From assembly GCF_002979475.1 (NCBI RefSeq), contig NZ_PCOY01000003.1, positions 1-64,000 on the forward strand: 64,000 nucleotides of DNA, written 5' to 3'. Below, in pieces: positions 51,176-59,704 of the stretch. A model generated the notes under the pieces. The model did not search any database. It was not told the origin of the DNA and was given only the letters and a program-made list of their open reading frames with translations. Source of the stretch: Microbacterium sp. MYb62. Lineage in GTDB: Bacteria; Actinomycetota; Actinomycetes; Actinomycetales; Microbacteriaceae. The position numbers were made by a program, and so were the translations under genes. Within the stretch, counting starts at the first letter, position 1. Every line of letters starts with the position of its first letter.

Positions 51176-52624
51176 TCAGCGGACGGCGGGTTCGTAACGC
51201 CGCAGCTCGGTGGAGGCGCGAACGATGCGGCGCAGGTCGCCGAGAGCGCCGCCTGCCGCCCCGTGAGCGCGGGCCTGCACCAGGATGTTGCCCATCGACG
51301 TGGCCTCAGACGGCCCGGCCATGACCGAACGTCCCGAGCAGTCGGCGACGGCCTGCGCGAGGATCGGCGACTCGGAGCCGCCGCCGACGAGATGGATCAC
51401 CTGCACGTCGACCCCGGAGAGCGCCGCCGCCTCTTCGACCTGCCGCGCGACGAAGGCGCCGAGGCTCTCGAGGACGAGTCGGATGATCGCCGCACGGTCC
51501 TCGGGCATCCGCCCACCGGATTCGGCGACGAGCTCGGCGATGCGCGCGGTCATCTGTCCCGGACGCAGCAGGCGCGGATCTCCGGTGTCGACCAGCACCC
51601 CGGGAGTCGGGGCCGCTTCGGCACGCGCCAGCAGCTCCTGACGAGCCGCGGTGCTGCGCGCTCCCCAGCCGTCGAGTCCCCATTCCCGGATGCACTCGTT
51701 CACGATCCAGAGCCCTGCGGCGATCCGGAGGAAGCGCACGGTGCCGTCGAGACCGAGCTCATTCGTGAACCCGGCTTCACGCGCGCGATCGCTCGTGATG
51801 ATGCGATCGACCTCGACACCGGTGAGGATCCACGTTCCGCACGAGACGAAGGCGAAGTTCTCGTCGTGAGCGGGCACGGCGATCACAGCGCTCGCGGTGT
51901 CGTGGGAGGCGACCGTGGTGACGTCGGTGACGTCGTCCGGAGCGAGAATCCCCTCGCGCACACGACCCGTCACCGTGCCGGGCGCCACCGTCTCGGGGAA
52001 GATCCGCGACGGAAGTTTCAGCGCATCGATCCGGTGCGCATCCCACCCGCGACCGTACGGCAGCGCGAGTCCGGTGCTGGAGACGTTCGTCGCCTCGGCG
52101 ACTTCTTCCGCGCCGAGCCAGTGGGCCAGCAGGTCGGGCATCAGCAGCATCCGGCGCACGGTCTCGAGCCGCCCTGCCTCCTGATCTGCCATCAGCTGGT
52201 AGATCGTCATGATCGGGAGTGCGGTGACGCCGGTCTCCCGGAAGGCCTCGGCAGCGGGCAGGATCGCGTCGACGAGGGGGAAGCTGCGGTCGGTGCGCGA
52301 GTCGCGCTGATGGAACGGCGCGTCGAGGAGGCCGTCGTAGGCGAGCAGCCCGTAGTCGCCCGACCAGGCGTCCACTCCGACACTGGCGAAGGCGGGGCCG
52401 TCGGCGCGCAGTGATCGCAGTCCGGCGACCGCATCGCGATACAGTCGCTGGGCGTCCCACCGCAGTCCGAGTTCATCCGTGAACGCACGGTTGCGGAACC
52501 GATGCACTCCGTCGATCCGCAGTCTCTCCCCATCGACCGTCGCGCTCACGACACGACCGCTGGACCCGCCGAGGTCGACGGCGGCAGCTCGGAAGGTCGC
52601 CGAGCCGAGGGGCAGTTCGGGCAT
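51176..52624 (-). CDS. rhaB: Rhamnulokinase-like FGGY kinase
   Basis: This 482-residue FGGY kinase has the RhaB-type opening AAVDLGGSSGRVVSATVDGE and SVGVDAWSGDYGLL. The ATP-site is SCGTWILTGVEVD and the C-terminal motif is IHLVGGGSESPILAQAVAD. By sequence it best matches rhamnulokinase, which acts after L-rhamnose isomerase. By position it is the second gene of a pair with a short-chain polyol-type dehydrogenase, under what looks like a SorC site. It may instead phosphorylate another ketose made by that enzyme. The symbol is therefore provisional. Confidence 0.82.
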   Translation of the reverse strand: MPELPLGSATFRAAAVDLGGSSGRVVSATVDGERLRIDGVHRFRNRAFTDELGLRWDAQRLYRDAVAGLRSLRADGPAFASVGVDAWSGDYGLLAYDGLLDAPFHQRDSRTDRSFPLVDAILPAAEAFRETGVTALPIMTIYQLMADQEAGRLETVRRMLLMPDLLAHWLGAEEVAEATNVSSTGLALPYGRGWDAHRIDALKLPSRIFPETVAPGTVTGRVREGILAPDDVTDVTTVASHDTASAVIAVPAHDENFAFVSCGTWILTGVEVDRIITSDRAREAGFTNELGLDGTVRFLRIAAGLWIVNECIREWGLDGWGARSTAARQELLARAEAAPTPGVLVDTGDPRLLRPGQMTARIAELVAESGGRMPEDRAAIIRLVLESLGAFVARQVEEAAALSGVDVQVIHLVGGGSESPILAQAVADCSGRSVMAGPSEATSMGNILVQARAHGAAGGALGDLRRIVRASTELRRYEPAVR

Positions 52625-52653
52625 GCCTCTCAGCCTATGTTCCCGGCGGCCCC

Positions 52654-53439
52654 TTACACGCTGGTGTAACCGCCGTCGATGAGGATGCTCTGTCCGACGA
52701 CGTAGCTCGACCGCTCGCTCGCGAGATACACCAGAAGATCACCGAGTTCTTCGGGCTCACCCATCCGCCCTGCGGGGATGCGCCGCACCCATTCGTCGGC
52801 CATCTCGGGGTTCTCCGCCACGAAGTCCCTCGTCATGTCACTGGCGAAGTATCCCGGGGCGATCGCGTTGACCCGGATGCCGTGCGGCCACCACTCGATC
52901 GCCGCGCTCTTGGTGAACATGGATACCGCAGCCTTCGAAGTGTTGTAGGCCGCTTGAGTCTGCGGAATGTTCACAGCAAAAGCCGACATCGACGACACGT
53001 TGATGAGGCTCGCCGGCTTCCCTCGCGCGGCATCGATGTGCCGACGAGCGAACTCGCGGCTCGGGACGAAAGTGCCCGTGATGTTGACGTCGAGCACTCG
53101 TCGCCAGTCCGCAGGTTCGGTATCGAGCAGCGGTGTCCCCAGCGTGATGCCCGCACTGTTGACGAGCACGTCCGCCACCCCGAGATGGTCGGCCACCGTG
53201 TGGAAAGCCGCGGCGACGGATGCTTCAGAGGTCACATCCACGCTGACGCCGATGCATCTGCGACCTGACCCGGACTGCAGCGCGTCGGCGGCATCGCCGA
53301 CCGAATCGAGGCGATCGAGGAGCGCGACGTCAGCTCCGGCGGCCGCGAGGGCTTCGGCCATGGCGTATCCGAGGCCCCTCGCCCCGCCCGTGACGACGGC
53401 GACACGGCCGAGAAGAGGTTCAATGGTGGTTCCAGACAT
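52654..53439 (-). CDS. Short-chain dehydrogenase, polyol/sugar type
   Basis: This 261-residue classical SDR has the cofactor motif TGGARGLGYAMAEAL, NSAGI, the catalytic Ser in INVSSMSAF and YNTSKAA, and the C-terminal IDGGYTSV. Relatives include D-arabinitol, sorbitol and threitol dehydrogenases. It is followed 29 bp later by a kinase gene and preceded by a palindrome identical in arms to that near the SorC gene. It probably oxidises a sugar alcohol or sugar; the exact one is unknown. Confidence 0.88.
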   Translation of the reverse strand: MSGTTIEPLLGRVAVVTGGARGLGYAMAEALAAAGADVALLDRLDSVGDAADALQSGSGRRCIGVSVDVTSEASVAAAFHTVADHLGVADVLVNSAGITLGTPLLDTEPADWRRVLDVNITGTFVPSREFARRHIDAARGKPASLINVSSMSAFAVNIPQTQAAYNTSKAAVSMFTKSAAIEWWPHGIRVNAIAPGYFASDMTRDFVAENPEMADEWVRRIPAGRMGEPEELGDLLVYLASERSSYVVGQSILIDGGYTSV

Positions 53440-53479
53440 GAGGTGAGCCTACCGGTGACGCTCACTTTAGGATATCGAC

Positions 53480-53493
53480 CGCTCATATGAGCG
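53480..53493. promoter_or_regulatory. SorC operator (CGCTCA-TA-TGAGCG)
   Basis: This perfect 14-bp palindrome lies 41 bp upstream of the short-chain dehydrogenase start, with an extra CGCTCA half-site at 53459-53464. It matches the arms of the palindrome beside the sorC-type gene at 50148. Confidence 0.7.
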
Positions 53494-53593
53494 CGCTTGT
53501 CCGTGCTCGTCTTTCGGTTCGCTGCGTGCGGAAAACCCTCTCTTCGCCTCAACTCCCCTCGACACCCAGGACACCGAGGCGTACCTTCGGAGC

Positions 53594-55045
53594 ATGTCGG
53601 CCCTTCGCCGGTCAACCGTGCGCCGATCGATCTCCGTCGTAGGAGCGACCGCGACGATCGTCGTGGTCGTCATCGTCGGTGCCTCCCCTGCGTCGGCCGC
53701 ACCAGGGACTCCCGGCGTCATGGGGTCTCCCGCTGTGGTGCTGTACGAGGGTTTCGATGCGCCGACTCCACCCGCGACAGCAGACTTCGTGCAGACGATC
53801 GCCGACTACGACGACGGCGTCGCCGCCCCCGTTCCGGGATACGTCGGTCGCAACGGCCAGCAGTACCGGGCGGATCCCGCCTGGAACGGACAGTTCTGCA
53901 ACGGGCTCATCGTCTCGAGGGATGACGTCGACACCGTTCCCGTGGCGTCACAGGCGGTGGCCTGCCAGCAGAGCGGCTGGAATCAGTCGCGAGACCTGGC
54001 CGAGACGCTCGGCCTGTGGGCGGCGGATCCGGACTATCCGTATCCGGCCGTGCCGCGCCCCGCCCCCACGGCGAACCGAGCGGTGAGCTCATACACCCAG
54101 GGAGACTCACCTGCCGGCGTGATGGCCGCCACCACTGTGCCGGTGATCGTCGGGCACTACTACACCGCGACGGTCGACGTGGCGCAGGCGAACTGCTGGG
54201 CGACGAACCCGGTCGATCTGTCGCTGCAGCTCGACGACGGCGTCTCCCCGCCGGTCGTCCCCTTCCCTGGACCGATCTCCGCGTGCGCACTGCCCGTCCA
54301 TCAGATCAACGGCGACAACGTGGGAACCTTCAGCGGCGTCACGTCTCTGCTCGCCCGCTCGGCGACCCTCGAACTGTCGCTGCGCAACAATCTGGGTGGG
54401 GGCGGCGGCGATGACAACGCCTTCGACAACCTCGCCCTCATCGACACCACTCCGCAGCTCGATGCGGTGATCGCGCCTCCGCCCGACGGCGCGTCCTACG
54501 CTGCCGGTCAGACTGCGCGTCTCGTGTTCACGGTCACGAACACGCACTTCGCCGGTGCCCCCACCGTCCCCAGCGGGCCGAAGCCCGGGTGGAACTTCGC
54601 TCTCCCCCTCCCCCCGGGCCTGCGGGCCGCCGAACGTCCGAACGTCGAGACGGACTGCCTCGGGGGGACTATCGGCGCGACGGCCTCCGTCGTCGCGGGA
54701 AGCGGAAACCTCGATGGCGACGACGCCTCGTGCTCGCTCGCTCTGGACCTCGCCTCCTCAGGAGGTGAGTACACGCTCGATCCAGCCGCATATGCGCTCA
54801 CCGGCCTCTTGACGCCCGCACCGACCACTGTCAGCTTCGCCGCCATCCCGACACCATTCGCGCCACCCACACCGGCGTCGACGCCGACGCCGACGGGCGG
54901 AGGTTCCTTGGCCGCCAGCGGCGCGGAACCACTCCCGTGGATGCTGGCAGGCGCACTGTCACTGGCCCTCGGCGCGGCGCTCATACTGTCGTCGCTCGAC
55001 GGAGGCCGATACCGCTCCGCGAAGCGACGCCGCACAGAGCCCTGA
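53594..55045 (+). CDS. Cell-surface protein with sortase-type C-terminus
   Basis: This 483-residue secreted protein has a signal peptide ending near ASPASAAPG (residue ~35), a jelly-roll-like adhesive region of about 250 residues with four or more cysteines, and a DUF11-like beta domain. A Thr/Pro-rich stalk (PPTPASTPTPTGGG) precedes the C-terminus. The end reads LAASGAEP, a hydrophobic helix and a basic tail (KRRRTEP), the layout of sortase substrates. The motif is LAASG and not LPxTG or LAxTG, which may lower recognition. Ligand and role are unknown. Confidence 0.82.
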   Translation: MSALRRSTVRRSISVVGATATIVVVVIVGASPASAAPGTPGVMGSPAVVLYEGFDAPTPPATADFVQTIADYDDGVAAPVPGYVGRNGQQYRADPAWNGQFCNGLIVSRDDVDTVPVASQAVACQQSGWNQSRDLAETLGLWAADPDYPYPAVPRPAPTANRAVSSYTQGDSPAGVMAATTVPVIVGHYYTATVDVAQANCWATNPVDLSLQLDDGVSPPVVPFPGPISACALPVHQINGDNVGTFSGVTSLLARSATLELSLRNNLGGGGGDDNAFDNLALIDTTPQLDAVIAPPPDGASYAAGQTARLVFTVTNTHFAGAPTVPSGPKPGWNFALPLPPGLRAAERPNVETDCLGGTIGATASVVAGSGNLDGDDASCSLALDLASSGGEYTLDPAAYALTGLLTPAPTTVSFAAIPTPFAPPTPASTPTPTGGGSLAASGAEPLPWMLAGALSLALGAALILSSLDGGRYRSAKRRRTEP

Positions 55046-55076
55046 CACCGACGACCGGCCCGGGCCGGAACACGGA

Positions 55077-56507
55077 TCAGGACCGACGGGCCTCGTTGAT
55101 CGCGACCAGCGACTCGAAGCGTCCGCGTGAGGCGCGGTACGCATCGTGCCGTCGGGGGTCGGGGGTGAACTCGGCCTCGATCTCACCGGAAGCGTGACGC
55201 AGGTCGTCGATCGAGGCGATGAGCCCGCAGGCGAGACCGGCGAGCATCGCCGCCCCCTGCGCCGCGCCGTGGCCGCTCGCCGGCCTGATCACGGGGATGC
55301 CGAGCACATCCGCCTTGATCTGCAGCCAGGCGTCCGAAGACGCCCCGCCGCCCGTGCTGATGACGTGATCGACCGCGAATCCGACGCGGTGGAGAACCTC
55401 GACGTCGCGGGCGAGCGCGAGCGCGTTGCCCTCCATCGCGGCGAGCATCAGATCGGTGCCGTCGGTCGCCAGATCGATGCCCTCGATGATGCCGCGCGCA
55501 GCAGGGTTCCACGACGGCGTCCGCTCCCCCGCGAGGCTCGGAACCATCACGAGCCGACCCGGGCGCCTGCGCGCCAGGATCGCGTCGGCCGAGCGGAGGT
55601 CGGTGCCGGAATCGAGGCTGTTCACCCAGTCGATGGTCGCGCCGGCGGTGACCTGGGCGGTGATCAGGAGATCGGTGTCCACCGTGCAGTGCCGAGAGTG
55701 GATGAATCCCGGCACCGCGGTTCCGCGTGGCACGGCGAGCATCGTCACGCTGGAGAAACCGGTCATGTCGACGAACGGGTCGCCCGCCACGAACGCGCCG
55801 GCTTCCAGAGCCGAACCGATCGCGTCGATGCCACCGGCGATGACGGGGGTACCTGCAGGGAGTCCGGTTTCAGCGGCAGCAGCCGCGCTGACCTCGCCGA
55901 CGATGCTCTGCGCCGTGACGATCGATGGGAGCTTCGCGAGAGCCGGGATGGCCGCGCGCAGCCGGGCGGGGAAGTCGCCGAGGTCTTCGTCGAATCCCTG
56001 CATGAGAGAGGCCGTGGTGTCATCCAGCACGGTCTCCCCGGTCAGCATCCGCACCAGGAAGCCGTTGGCGGACAGGACCGCGACCGCCCGCTCCAGCTCT
56101 TGCGGCCGGTGCGCGGCGAGCCAGGCGAGCTTGGCCGTGCCGAAGAAGGGATCGGCTCCGTTCCTCGACTCGGGCACGAGCCCGCCGATCATCCGAGCCT
56201 CTGCGACGGCGCGACGGTCGAGCCAGGTCAGCGCGGCGCCTGTGGGCCGTCCCCGCTCGTCGACCGGCACGAACGTCGGCGCCTGCGAGGTGACGGCGAC
56301 CGCCCGCACCTGGAGGCCCGGGAGCACCACCTGGAGCGCGGCGCCGAGGGCGTGCCACCAGTCGAGCGCGTCCTGCTCCGCGCCGGCGCCGTCGGTGTGC
56401 GTCGGATAGGGCACGGAGCGATCCGCGAGCCGCCGGCCGGCGAGGTCGGTCGCGACGACCTTGACCGAGCTCGTCCCTGCGTCGATGCCGAGCAGAGCCT
56501 CGGTCAC
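55077..56507 (-). CDS. FGGY family carbohydrate kinase
   Basis: This 476-residue sugar kinase opens with LLGIDAGTSSVKVVATDLAG, has AVTSQAPTFVPVDERGRPTG and LTWLDRRAVAEA, an ATP-site (FSSVTMLAVPRG) and the C-terminal STGGGASSDAWLQIKADVLG. It is closest in style to xylulokinase/LsrK-like kinases but cannot be assigned a sugar. The GTG at 56507 follows GAAGGA, 13 bp after the hydroxyacid dehydrogenase stop. It is last in the third carbohydrate operon. Confidence 0.87.
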   Translation of the reverse strand: MTEALLGIDAGTSSVKVVATDLAGRRLADRSVPYPTHTDGAGAEQDALDWWHALGAALQVVLPGLQVRAVAVTSQAPTFVPVDERGRPTGAALTWLDRRAVAEARMIGGLVPESRNGADPFFGTAKLAWLAAHRPQELERAVAVLSANGFLVRMLTGETVLDDTTASLMQGFDEDLGDFPARLRAAIPALAKLPSIVTAQSIVGEVSAAAAAETGLPAGTPVIAGGIDAIGSALEAGAFVAGDPFVDMTGFSSVTMLAVPRGTAVPGFIHSRHCTVDTDLLITAQVTAGATIDWVNSLDSGTDLRSADAILARRRPGRLVMVPSLAGERTPSWNPAARGIIEGIDLATDGTDLMLAAMEGNALALARDVEVLHRVGFAVDHVISTGGGASSDAWLQIKADVLGIPVIRPASGHGAAQGAAMLAGLACGLIASIDDLRHASGEIEAEFTPDPRRHDAYRASRGRFESLVAINEARRS

Positions 56508-56520
56508 TGCCGCGCATCCT

Positions 56521-57576
56521 TCACAGCAGCGCCGTTCGGGGGCCGTCGACGAGCGGGTGCTTCGCCTGCTCTCCGCGAAGGAAGCGGCGCACCTCTTCGG
56601 CGACACCACTCGCCGCACGCACGGCGGTCTCCTGGCTGGCGCCGGCGATGTGCGGGGTGACCACCACGTCCTTGCCCTCGTGAGCGAGGCGGAACAGGGC
56701 GTGGTCGAAGTCGACGGGCTCCTCCGGATACACGTCGAAAGCCGCACCACCGAGATGGCCGCCCTCCAGCGAGGCCGCGACGGCGTCGTAGTCGACCAGG
56801 CCGCCGCGGGCAGCGTTCACGAGCAGCGCACCCGGCTTCATACGGCCGAGCGTATCCGCATTGACCATATGCGCGGTCTCCGGAGTCAGCCGCGCATGCA
56901 CCGACACCAGGTCGCTCCGCGTGAAGACCTCGTCGACCGTCTCGACCCGTTCGACACCTTCGCCGAGCGCGCTGTCGGGCAGGTACGGGTCGAACACGAT
57001 GACCCGGGCGCCCATCGCCGCGAAGGAGTGCGCGACGTGCGAACCGACGGCTCCGGCGCCCAGCAGGCCGATGACGGAGCCGGAGACCTCGCGGCCGACC
57101 TCTTCCGAGCGGTAGAGATCGCCGCGCCAGGTGCGGGACATCATGCTCTCGTGCGCCGCGGGAATCCGGCGCATCAGCGCCAGCGCGAGCCCGATCGTCA
57201 TCTCCGCCGTCGCCACGCCGTTGCGGCCGGGGACGTTCGCCACCTGGATGCCGCGTTCCCTGGCTGCTTCGATGTTCACGTTGGTGGGCCCGCCGCGCGA
57301 AACCGCGATGAACCGCAGCTCCGGGAGCGCATCCATCACCCGAGCCGTCATCGGGGCGAGCTGCGTGACGATGGCCGTCGATCCCTGAAGCGCCGCGATC
57401 AGCTCCGCCTCGGTTCCCGCGGCCTCATCGACCTCGGCGACCTTCCCGAACGGCACATCCGGCCAGGCGAACTCGATCTCGGGAATCTCGAGAACGCCGG
57501 GCAGCGCCCGGTCGAGCTCGGCCCGCAGGAGCGAGGCACGGATGAAGCGGTCGCCCGCGGCGAGCACTCGGATCAT
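56521..57576 (-). CDS. D-2-hydroxyacid dehydrogenase
   Basis: This 351-residue NAD-dependent enzyme of the PGDH/CtBP group has a Rossmann motif (GLLGAGAVGSHVAHSFAAMG), Arg in ARGGLVDYDAV, a later Glu in YPEEPVDFDHALF and a His in VTPHIAGASQET. Unlike metabolic SerA it has no ACT domain. It lies in an operon with an importer and an FGGY kinase, so it may oxidise a phosphorylated or free sugar-derived hydroxyacid. The substrate is not known. Confidence 0.88.
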   Translation of the reverse strand: MIRVLAAGDRFIRASLLRAELDRALPGVLEIPEIEFAWPDVPFGKVAEVDEAAGTEAELIAALQGSTAIVTQLAPMTARVMDALPELRFIAVSRGGPTNVNIEAARERGIQVANVPGRNGVATAEMTIGLALALMRRIPAAHESMMSRTWRGDLYRSEEVGREVSGSVIGLLGAGAVGSHVAHSFAAMGARVIVFDPYLPDSALGEGVERVETVDEVFTRSDLVSVHARLTPETAHMVNADTLGRMKPGALLVNAARGGLVDYDAVAASLEGGHLGGAAFDVYPEEPVDFDHALFRLAHEGKDVVVTPHIAGASQETAVRAASGVAEEVRRFLRGEQAKHPLVDGPRTALL

Positions 57577-57633
57577 GATGGTTGTGGGTCCTTCCGTCCG
57601 CGGGTGGACCGCGGTGTGGGTGGCGACGGGATG

Positions 57634-57667
57634 ACCGCCGCCCGCAGCGCGAGGCGCGGGCGGCGGT
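57634..57667 (-). terminator. Intra-operon hairpin after binding-protein gene
   Basis: Perfect 12-base arms ACCGCCGCCCGC (57634-57645) and GCGGGCGGCGGT (57656-57667) flank a ten-base loop, six bases after the binding-protein stop. It is a probable attenuator or 3' mRNA stabiliser, as at 45225-45264. Confidence 0.7.
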
Positions 57668-57673
57668 GGAGGC

Positions 57674-58663
57674 TCAGCCTCCGAACACCTCGTCGTAGTA
57701 CTCCTGGGCGTTCGAGCTGTCGATCACGGTGATCGGCATGTACTGGTCCTTCTCGATGTCCTCGCCCGCGAAGAGGTCGAGCGTGATGTCGATCAGCGTC
57801 CGGCCATGGGCCTTGCCGCCGCCGAGGCTGACCGTCGACTTCTCGGGGTCGCCGTCGATGATGTTCTGGATCTCGTTCTCGGTCGCGTCGATGCCGAAGA
57901 GACCGAACGACGCGTAGTCCGAGATGCCGGAGGACTTGACGCCCTCGTTGCCGCCGACCGCGCCGCCGCCGCCGATGGTGGCGATGACCTTGAGGTTCGG
58001 GTTGGCCTGGAGGAAGTTCTCGGCGTTCGCGACGCCGTCCTCCGCGGTGAGCGCCGGCGCGGTCGCGACGAGCTCGGCGTTGGGGGCGAGCTCCGCAATG
58101 GCATCCTTGATGCCGTCCGCACGTTCGATGATCTCGGGGAAGCGCGGCAGGTCCATGAGTCCCCACTCGACGGTCTCACCCTCGTCGAAGTTCGCGTTGA
58201 TCCAGGTGGCCGCAGCCTCGCCGTTGGCGTAGCCGGTGTTGTACGCGTCGACGAGGTACTGGGCGTCGTAGTTCTCGAGCACCTGCGTGTACCCGACCAC
58301 CTTGATGCCGGCCTCCTGGGCGCGCTTGGTCACGTCGACCAGGGCGTTCGAGTCGACGGCGCAGATGATGATCGTGCTCACACCCTGCTGGATGAAGTTC
58401 TCGATCTGCGTCACCTGCTGCGCGGCATCGTTGCGCGCGTCGACGAAGTTCACGGAGAGCCCCTTCTCGGCGCCGTAGTCCTGCGCCTCCTGCACGAGCT
58501 CGGCCCAGACCGGGTTGCTGAGGTCCGAGAAGGTGATGCCGACGGAGTCCCCGCCGGCAGCCGGGGCGTCGGAGGACCCACCCGACTCCGGGATGGTGGT
58601 GCAGCCGGTGAGCAGCAACGCCACCGTTGCTGCCGCCGCGGCGAGCTTGACGAGCTTCTTCAC
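57674..58663 (-). CDS. Sugar ABC transporter substrate-binding lipoprotein
   Basis: This 329-residue lipoprotein (lipobox LLTGCTTIP) is an RbsB-type binding protein (VGITFSDLSNPVWAELVQEA, then FIQQGVSTIIICAVDSNALV). It belongs with the permease and ATPase encoded upstream. Its sequence differs clearly from the other binding protein in the window, so it carries a different ligand. Confidence 0.92.
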   Translation of the reverse strand: MKKLVKLAAAAATVALLLTGCTTIPESGGSSDAPAAGGDSVGITFSDLSNPVWAELVQEAQDYGAEKGLSVNFVDARNDAAQQVTQIENFIQQGVSTIIICAVDSNALVDVTKRAQEAGIKVVGYTQVLENYDAQYLVDAYNTGYANGEAAATWINANFDEGETVEWGLMDLPRFPEIIERADGIKDAIAELAPNAELVATAPALTAEDGVANAENFLQANPNLKVIATIGGGGAVGGNEGVKSSGISDYASFGLFGIDATENEIQNIIDGDPEKSTVSLGGGKAHGRTLIDITLDLFAGEDIEKDQYMPITVIDSSNAQEYYDEVFGG

Positions 58664-58708
58664 GATCTGTCCTTTCGTAGTGCTGATGGGATGGTGCAGA
58701 GAGGGTGG

Positions 58709-59704
58709 TCAGGCAGGGACGGCCACGGGCGCCAGCGGCACGCCGCCGATCTGCTTCCGCCGACCGCGGGACTTCTTCGACATCGCGTCGTAGATCACGG
58801 CGGCGAGCAGGATGCAGCCCTTGATGACGAGCTGGACGTACTCGCTGACGTTGAGGAGCACGAGGCCGTTGTCGAGCACGCCGACGATCATCACGCCGAC
58901 GAAGGCGCCGAAGAGACTGCCTCGTCCGCCCATGACGCTGATGCCGCCGAGGACGCAGGCCGTCAGCACGCTGAACTCGAAGCCGGCCCCGGTCGCCGAC
59001 TGCGCCGAGTTGAGCCGTGAGAGCAACAGCACCGCGCCGATGGAGGTGAAGAATCCGCACAGTGCGTACACGAGGATGATGGTCCTGCGTGTGTTCACGC
59101 CTGAGAGTCGCGCCGCCTCGACGTTGTTGCCGATCGCGTAGAAGTAGCGCCCGATGTAGGTCTTGTTCAGGATGAACAGGCCGATGATCCAGACCGCGAT
59201 GAGGACGTAGACCGAGACGGGGATGCCCAGGATCGCGCCCTGCCCCAGCATCGAGAACTCCGCGGGGAACCCGAAGATCGGCAGGCCCTTGGAGATCAGA
59301 TAGCTGAGCCCGTTGAGGATCATCATCATCGACAGCGTCACGATCAGCGGGGCGACCCCGGTGAACGTGATGATGATCCCGTTCACGAGACCGACGAGCG
59401 TGCCGAGGACCAGAGCGAGCAGGACCGCGAGGAACCACGGGACCCCGAACTGCGCCATGAGCATTCCGGTGACGACGACGTTGAGGGAGATCTGGTAGCC
59501 GACCGACAGGTCGATACCGCCCGTGATCAGCACGAAGGAGAATCCGACGGCGACGATCCCGAGGGTGGCGATCTGCCTGGCGATGTTGAGGATGTTCGTG
59601 GGGTCGAGGAAGTTCGGCGACATCACGCTGAAGGCGATCACCAGCACGATGAGCACCGCGACGATGCCGAGCTCCTTCACCCGGGGCATGAGTGCAGACT
59701 TCAT
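58709..59704 (-). CDS. Sugar ABC transporter permease (RbsC-like)
   Basis: This 331-residue permease with about ten membrane helices has GGIDLSVGYQISLNVVVTGM and LGGISVMGGRGSLFGAFVGV. The ATG at 59704 overlaps the ATPase stop by four bases; a longer frame upstream overlaps the ATPase gene and is rejected. It works with the double ATPase and the lipoprotein next to it. Confidence 0.93.
   Translation of the reverse strand: MKSALMPRVKELGIVAVLIVLVIAFSVMSPNFLDPTNILNIARQIATLGIVAVGFSFVLITGGIDLSVGYQISLNVVVTGMLMAQFGVPWFLAVLLALVLGTLVGLVNGIIITFTGVAPLIVTLSMMMILNGLSYLISKGLPIFGFPAEFSMLGQGAILGIPVSVYVLIAVWIIGLFILNKTYIGRYFYAIGNNVEAARLSGVNTRRTIILVYALCGFFTSIGAVLLLSRLNSAQSATGAGFEFSVLTACVLGGISVMGGRGSLFGAFVGVMIVGVLDNGLVLLNVSEYVQLVIKGCILLAAVIYDAMSKKSRGRRKQIGGVPLAPVAVPA

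Noticed and set aside
55055..55068. CCGGCCCGGGCCGG palindrome between converging genes
   Set aside because: It has no loop bases and no T-run. It is expected by chance in such GC-rich DNA and is not convincing as a terminator.
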